A stretch of 9,169 bases of DNA from Nitrosomonadales bacterium (GTDB lineage: Bacteria; Pseudomonadota; Gammaproteobacteria; Burkholderiales; SG8-41). The notes under the pieces were generated by a model. That model worked only from the letters and a program-made list of their open reading frames with translations. It was not told the DNA's origin and made no database searches. This document shows, in pieces, positions 6,239 through 9,169 of this stretch (within the stretch, counting starts at the first letter, position 1; each line of letters opens with the position of its first letter). The position numbers and the translations under genes are program-made. Location: positions 1 to 9,169 of the forward strand of contig VFLF01000498.1 of assembly GCA_009885185.1 (NCBI GenBank), written 5' to 3'.

Positions 6239-7219
6239 TCAGTCCGCCACTATTTTTGCGCGCTGTATTACGCGCGCCCATTTCGCGGTTTCGTCCTGAA
6301 CAAATTTGTTGAACACATCGGGCGTCATCGTCATGGTTTCAATTTGCATCGCCGCCAAGCGGTCACGCACTTCCGCTTGGGCGACGGTACGCGTCAGGGC
6401 GTCGCTCAACTTCAAGACAATATCACGCGGCGACCCACCTCGCGCATAGAGACCCCACCATGCGCCGAGATCAAGGTCAGGCAACGGCACGCCAGATTCT
6501 GCAAAGGTTGGAACGCCAGACAGCCCCGCGGACCGCTTGGTACCGGAGATCGCCAGCGCACGCAATCTGCCGGCGTCGATATGCGGTTTGGACGACGAGC
6601 TGCTGGTAATCATCATGTGCAGCCGCCCGCTAAGCAAATCAGGAAAGACCGCCCCGGTGCCCTTGTAATGTACCGCCTGAATATCGAGGCCGTGAGCGAG
6701 TTTGAAAAGCTCGGTGGCCAAGTGTGGTGGAGATCCATTTCCCGCTGAACCGTAAGACGCTTTCCCTGGGCGTACCTTGGCCCAAGCAACAAACTCCGCC
6801 GCGGTCTTAGGCTCAAGATTAAGTGGAACCACAAGCACCTGTGGCGTAGAACCAGCAAAGCCAACAGGCAGGAAATCCGTTCGCGGGTTGAAGGGCAACG
6901 ACTTAAACAAGCTCGTATTGGCGGTGAACGTGATATCGCCAAAAAGCAGCGTGTGGCCATCCGGTGTCGCCTTGGCCACAATCTCGGCGCCGATGTTCCC
7001 GCTGGCGCCAGGACGATTATCGACTATCACAGACTGGCCAAGCACTTCACTTAACTTCGGCGCGATGGCACGAGCAATAACATCGGTTGGACCACCAGGA
7101 GCGAAGCCCACGACCAGACGGACCGGACGGGTAGGATAGGCTTGCGCGGAAACACCCCTTACGGAAAGAACTGCGGCAAAGATTGAAAAGAAGATGAGCC
7201 GGCGAGTCAGATACCGCAT
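6239..7219 (-). CDS. Tripartite tricarboxylate transporter substrate-binding protein (TctC/Bug family), lower GC
   Basis: This 326-residue periplasmic binding protein has a clear Sec signal peptide (about 1-25: three Arg/Lys-type charges, hydrophobic core, cleavage after VSA before QAYPTRP). Family motifs are YPTRPVRLVVGFAPGGPTDVIAR, VDNRPGASGNIGAE and AKATPDGHTL in lobe one, then YGSAGNGSPPHL and VHYKGTG. The start is well supported by AAGGAG (minus strand, 7227-7232) 7 bases upstream. Sampled lines of this gene are about 48-55% GC, against about 68-72% in lines sampled from the other two TctC genes here, so it likely has a separate origin. It is followed by a cupin 31 bases away. As with the other copies, no TctAB membrane genes are nearby, so it either borrows a distant transporter or serves as a sensor. 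The ligand is unknown. Confidence 0.93.
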   Translation of the reverse strand: MRYLTRRLIFFSIFAAVLSVRGVSAQAYPTRPVRLVVGFAPGGPTDVIARAIAPKLSEVLGQSVIVDNRPGASGNIGAEIVAKATPDGHTLLFGDITFTANTSLFKSLPFNPRTDFLPVGFAGSTPQVLVVPLNLEPKTAAEFVAWAKVRPGKASYGSAGNGSPPHLATELFKLAHGLDIQAVHYKGTGAVFPDLLSGRLHMMITSSSSSKPHIDAGRLRALAISGTKRSAGLSGVPTFAESGVPLPDLDLGAWWGLYARGGSPRDIVLKLSDALTRTVAQAEVRDRLAAMQIETMTMTPDVFNKFVQDETAKWARVIQRAKIVAD

Positions 7220-7461
7220 AACGTTGCTCCTTTCTATCGACTTTACTCGTTCGTTCCGTCCACGCCCCTATTCTGTACTCGCGAAATTGTGCATCCCAAA
7301 CTTGCCGGAACGCAAGAGTCAGGAAACCGCAGACGAAAGCATTGAGACCGTACTGTGTCTGCGAGAAATTATATAACTATTTGTTTTTAAACGATATTTA
7401 TTACTATCGACTGCGTTCAATCTCCTTGAATTGGAAAGAAACCTGAGGTTGTCTACGTTCC
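7220..7461 (-). promoter_or_regulatory. AT-rich intergenic region with promoter and ribosome-binding site for the 7219-6239 gene
   Basis: This 242-base gap holds no believable gene. Line 7381-7440 is about 30% GC, far below its surroundings. On the minus strand a perfect TATAAT lies at 7373-7368; no good -35 is seen at 16-18 bases, so it may be activator dependent. The transcript would start near 7361, leaving a leader of roughly 140 bases that ends in AAGGAG (7232-7227). Two palindromes lie upstream of the -10: CGATA/TATCG (7392-7396 and 7405-7409) and AACCT-G-AGGTT (7440-7450), both possible regulator sites. Confidence 0.45.
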
Positions 7462-8412
7462 TCACTCCGGCGCCTTAACGCCCGCAATTCTGGCGATCTT
7501 CGACCACTTGGCGATTTCGTCGCGCACGAACTGGCCGAGCCCGGCTGGCGTGGTGGGCGTGGGTTCCAGGCCCAATTGGTTGAGCATGCGGTTGCGAATG
7601 TCGGGCGTGTTGAGGATGCGCGTGACTTCGCGATTCAGGCGCTCGATGATGGGTTGCGGTGTTTTTGCGGGCGCCAGCATGGCCGACCAGATCGCCGCGT
7701 AGTAGCCCGGCACGCCCGCTTCCGCCACTGTGGGCACATCGGGCAGAATGGTGCTGCGCTTTAAGTCCCCCGTGGCAAGCGCGGTCAAGCGGCCCGTGCG
7801 CACCAACGGCATCACCGAGGACGAGGCGCAAAAACACATTTGGATTTGTCCGCCCATAATATCGTTGATCACCGGCGCCGCCCCGCGATAAGGCACGTGC
7901 AGCATCTTGATGCCCGCCATCGAACTGAACAGTTCCATCGGCAAATGCGTGGCGCTCGAGCTGGTGCCGTAGCTCAAGCCCTTGGCGGATTTTTTGGCGA
8001 GATCGATGACGTCGCGTACCGATTTCGCGGCGAACGATGGATGCACGATCAACAGCAGCGGCTGAGTGGCGATTTGCGTGATGGGGGAGAAATCGCGCAT
8101 GGTGTCGTACGGCAGCTTGCGGCCCAGCGCAGGATTAATCGCGTGGCTGCTTGCCACCGCCAGCAACGTGTGGCCATCGGGCTGCGCCTTGGCGACCGTT
8201 TCTTCGGCGGCGATGCCGTCGATGGCCGGGCGATTGTCGGCGATGATGGGCTGGCCCAGTGCCTCGGACAACGGCTGATTAATCATGCGCGCCAGCACAT
8301 CAAGGCCTCCGCCCGGCGGAAACGGAATGACCATGCGCATCGGACGCGTGGGATAGTTTTGCGCCACGGATTGCGTCGCAAGCAATAACAGAAGCACCAG
8401 AAAGAAACGCAT
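7462..8412 (-). CDS. Tripartite tricarboxylate transporter substrate-binding protein (TctC/Bug family), variant pocket loop
   Basis: I start this 316-residue protein at the ATG at 8412, because it gives a compact signal peptide (MRFFLVLLLLLATQSVA, cleavage before QNYPTRP); an in-frame GTG at 8424 would add four residues. Neither has a good Shine-Dalgarno. Family motifs are YPTRPMRMVIPFPPGGGLDVLAR, AKAQPDGHTLL, YGTSSSATHLPMELF and HVPYRGAAPV. The loop that reads NRPGASGNxGAE in the other two copies is NRPAIDGIAAEE here; this loop contributes to the ligand cleft in the family, so a different ligand is plausible. It lies 75 bases downstream of an AroE-like gene on the same strand and may share its transcript. 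GC is high, like the plus-strand block and unlike the next TctC gene. Function: periplasmic capture of a small organic acid, ligand unknown. Confidence 0.92.
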   Translation of the reverse strand: MRFFLVLLLLLATQSVAQNYPTRPMRMVIPFPPGGGLDVLARMINQPLSEALGQPIIADNRPAIDGIAAEETVAKAQPDGHTLLAVASSHAINPALGRKLPYDTMRDFSPITQIATQPLLLIVHPSFAAKSVRDVIDLAKKSAKGLSYGTSSSATHLPMELFSSMAGIKMLHVPYRGAAPVINDIMGGQIQMCFCASSSVMPLVRTGRLTALATGDLKRSTILPDVPTVAEAGVPGYYAAIWSAMLAPAKTPQPIIERLNREVTRILNTPDIRNRMLNQLGLEPTPTTPAGLGQFVRDEIAKWSKIARIAGVKAPE

Positions 8413-8445
8413 GACTAATTGCACTGTGTTAGAAATGAACCCTGC

Positions 8446-8472
8446 GCGCCGACGCTTGAGCGGCGCAAGCGT
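8446..8472 (-). other. Two mutually exclusive stem-loops between the aroE-like gene and its TctC neighbour
   Basis: ACGCTTG (8452-8458) and CAAGCGT (8466-8472) form a perfect 7-bp hairpin with a 7-base loop. GCGCCG (8446-8451) and CGGCGC (8461-8466) form a 6-bp hairpin with a 9-base loop. The arms interleave, so both cannot form at full length. In the minus-strand transcript they follow the aroE-like stop by about 15 bases and precede the TctC start by about 34. No T-run follows, so a classic terminator is not supported. In DNA this GC-rich, repeats of this size also occur by chance. Confidence 0.3.
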
Positions 8473-8487
8473 GTGGCTGACGATATC

Positions 8488-9169
8488 TCACAGGCTGCGT
8501 TCGATCAACTCGCGCAATTGTTTCGTGACGGCAGGCTCGATGCCAAACCACAGCTTCCACGCGGGCCGGCCCTGATGCAGCAGCATGCCCAACCCATTCG
8601 ACGTGCGGTTGCCGCGCAGGCGCGCCGTCGCGAGAAACGGCGTTTCGAGCGGAATGTAGATGATATCGGCGGCGAGCGCGGATTTGGGCAGCGCGTCGAG
8701 GCGAACATCGAGCGCGGGCTGGCCGGCCATGCCGAGGCTGGTGGTGTTGACCGCCATCGCTGCGCCTTCGAGCGCGTCGTGGCGTTGCTCCCACGGCAAG
8801 GCTTTGAGCGGTGCGCCAAAATCCGCAGCCAACTGTTGTGCGCGCTCGTATGAGCGGTTGATGACGCGTATCTCTGGTGCGCCTTCCTGCATCAGCGCGT
8901 AACACACGGCGCGCGCGCCGCCGCCCGCGCCCAGCACCACCGCAGGCCCCGCGTCTGCGCGCCAGTTGGGGTGTTCCTGCTTCAAGTTGTGGATGAAGCC
9001 ATAGCAATCGTTATTGGTACCGGCGAGCGATCCATCGGCGCGCACGGTGACGCAACTGATGGCGCCGATGCGTTGGGCGACCTCATCCACCTCGTCCACA
9101 ATTTTCATCGCCTGCTGCTTGTGCGGGATGGTGAGGTTGCAACCTGCGAAACCCAGCGGGTGCAGCGCC
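8488..9169 (-). CDS. aroE: Shikimate dehydrogenase family protein (AroE-like), 5' partial
   Basis: The gene runs off the right edge; about 226 residues are visible, and family members are about 270-280. Residues are numbered from the internal Met at 9108, which is not the true start: the frame continues upstream through GFAGCNLTIPHKQQA, the canonical NVTxPxK motif with the catalytic Lys. The catalytic Asp is Asp34 in GTNNDCYG. The NADP-binding loop is LGAGGGAR, and INRSYERA fits the NR(T/S) signature for the 2'-phosphate of NADP. TPFL and GLGMLLHQG near the C-terminus match E. coli AroE, including the substrate-binding Gln. The family reduces 3-dehydroshikimate or oxidises shikimate/quinate in the cytoplasm. 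However, the E. coli pocket residues Asn86 and Thr101 are Ser and Asn here. Together with its place beside a TctC gene, this suggests a catabolic or SDH-like paralogue rather than the housekeeping enzyme (inference). Confidence 0.88.
   Translation of the reverse strand, partial: ALHPLGFAGCNLTIPHKQQAMKIVDEVDEVAQRIGAISCVTVRADGSLAGTNNDCYGFIHNLKQEHPNWRADAGPAVVLGAGGGARAVCYALMQEGAPEIRVINRSYERAQQLAADFGAPLKALPWEQRHDALEGAAMAVNTTSLGMAGQPALDVRLDALPKSALAADIIYIPLETPFLATARLRGNRTSNGLGMLLHQGRPAWKLWFGIEPAVTKQLRELIERSL

Noticed and set aside
6230..6748. 172-residue plus-strand open frame opposite the lower-GC TctC gene
   Set aside because: It is antisense to a gene with a clear signal peptide, ribosome-binding site and family motifs, and has no domain of its own.
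7194..7376. Possible 60-residue gene on the plus strand in the AT-rich gap
   Set aside because: It starts inside the TctC signal-peptide coding region on the other strand, lacks a ribosome-binding site and has no recognisable features.
7320..7432. Short minus-strand frame after AAGGAG near 7420 starting with TTG
   Set aside because: The spacing from AAGGAG to TTG is only about one base, the composition is random, and it overlaps the likely promoter.
7440..7450. AACCTGAGGTT as a terminator for the 8412-7462 gene
   Set aside because: A one-base loop cannot form a hairpin and no T-run of usable length follows; it fits a protein-binding palindrome better.
7840..8388. 182-residue plus-strand open frame opposite the aroE-linked TctC gene
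   Set aside because: It is a shadow of a clear TctC protein, with an Arg/Gln/His-rich composition and no motif.
1..9169. IS elements, CRISPR arrays, tRNA or rRNA genes, integrases
   Set aside because: No transposase or integrase motifs, regularly spaced repeats, cloverleaf sequences or rRNA cores were seen on either strand.

Overview
The window is a GC-rich stretch (60-70% in most sampled lines) of an accessory catabolic region. It probably comes from a betaproteobacterium of the Burkholderiales type. That guess rests on base composition and on three separate periplasmic binding proteins of the tripartite tricarboxylate transporter (TctC/Bug) family within 8 kb, a family strongly expanded in Bordetella, Cupriavidus, Achromobacter and relatives. 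No rRNA, tRNA or phylogenetic marker is present, so the taxonomic call is an inference.

Plus-strand block (1-5780). A 5'-truncated alpha/beta hydrolase (1-705) is followed by a REP-like inverted repeat and a candidate sigma70 promoter. Then comes a probable operon: a TctC/Bug binding protein (847-1851), a 405-residue FAD monooxygenase (1851-3068), a 538-residue FAD phenol hydroxylase-type monooxygenase (3068-4684) and an amidohydrolase of the ACMSD-like decarboxylase/hydratase superfamily (4764-5780). The first three are joined by TGATG stop/start overlaps. This is the layout of a pathway that captures an organic acid in the periplasm, hydroxylates an aromatic or N-heterocyclic ring, and decarboxylates or hydrolyses the products. 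The substrate cannot be read from the sequence, and no ring-cleavage dioxygenase or regulator lies inside the window.

Minus-strand block (9169-5803). Reading leftward there is a 5'-truncated AroE-family dehydrogenase with an altered substrate pocket, a second TctC/Bug protein (8412-7462), an AT-rich intergenic region with a perfect TATAAT box, a third TctC/Bug protein of clearly lower GC (7219-6239), and a small cupin (6207-5803). The two blocks converge with only 22 bases between stop codons.

No IS element, CRISPR array, RNA gene or integrase is visible. The points most worth a second look are the tandem monooxygenase operon, the amidohydrolase that has Tyr in place of the first metal-binding His, the AroE-like enzyme with a conserved catalytic Lys/Asp but changed shikimate-binding residues, and the compositional break around the third binding protein.
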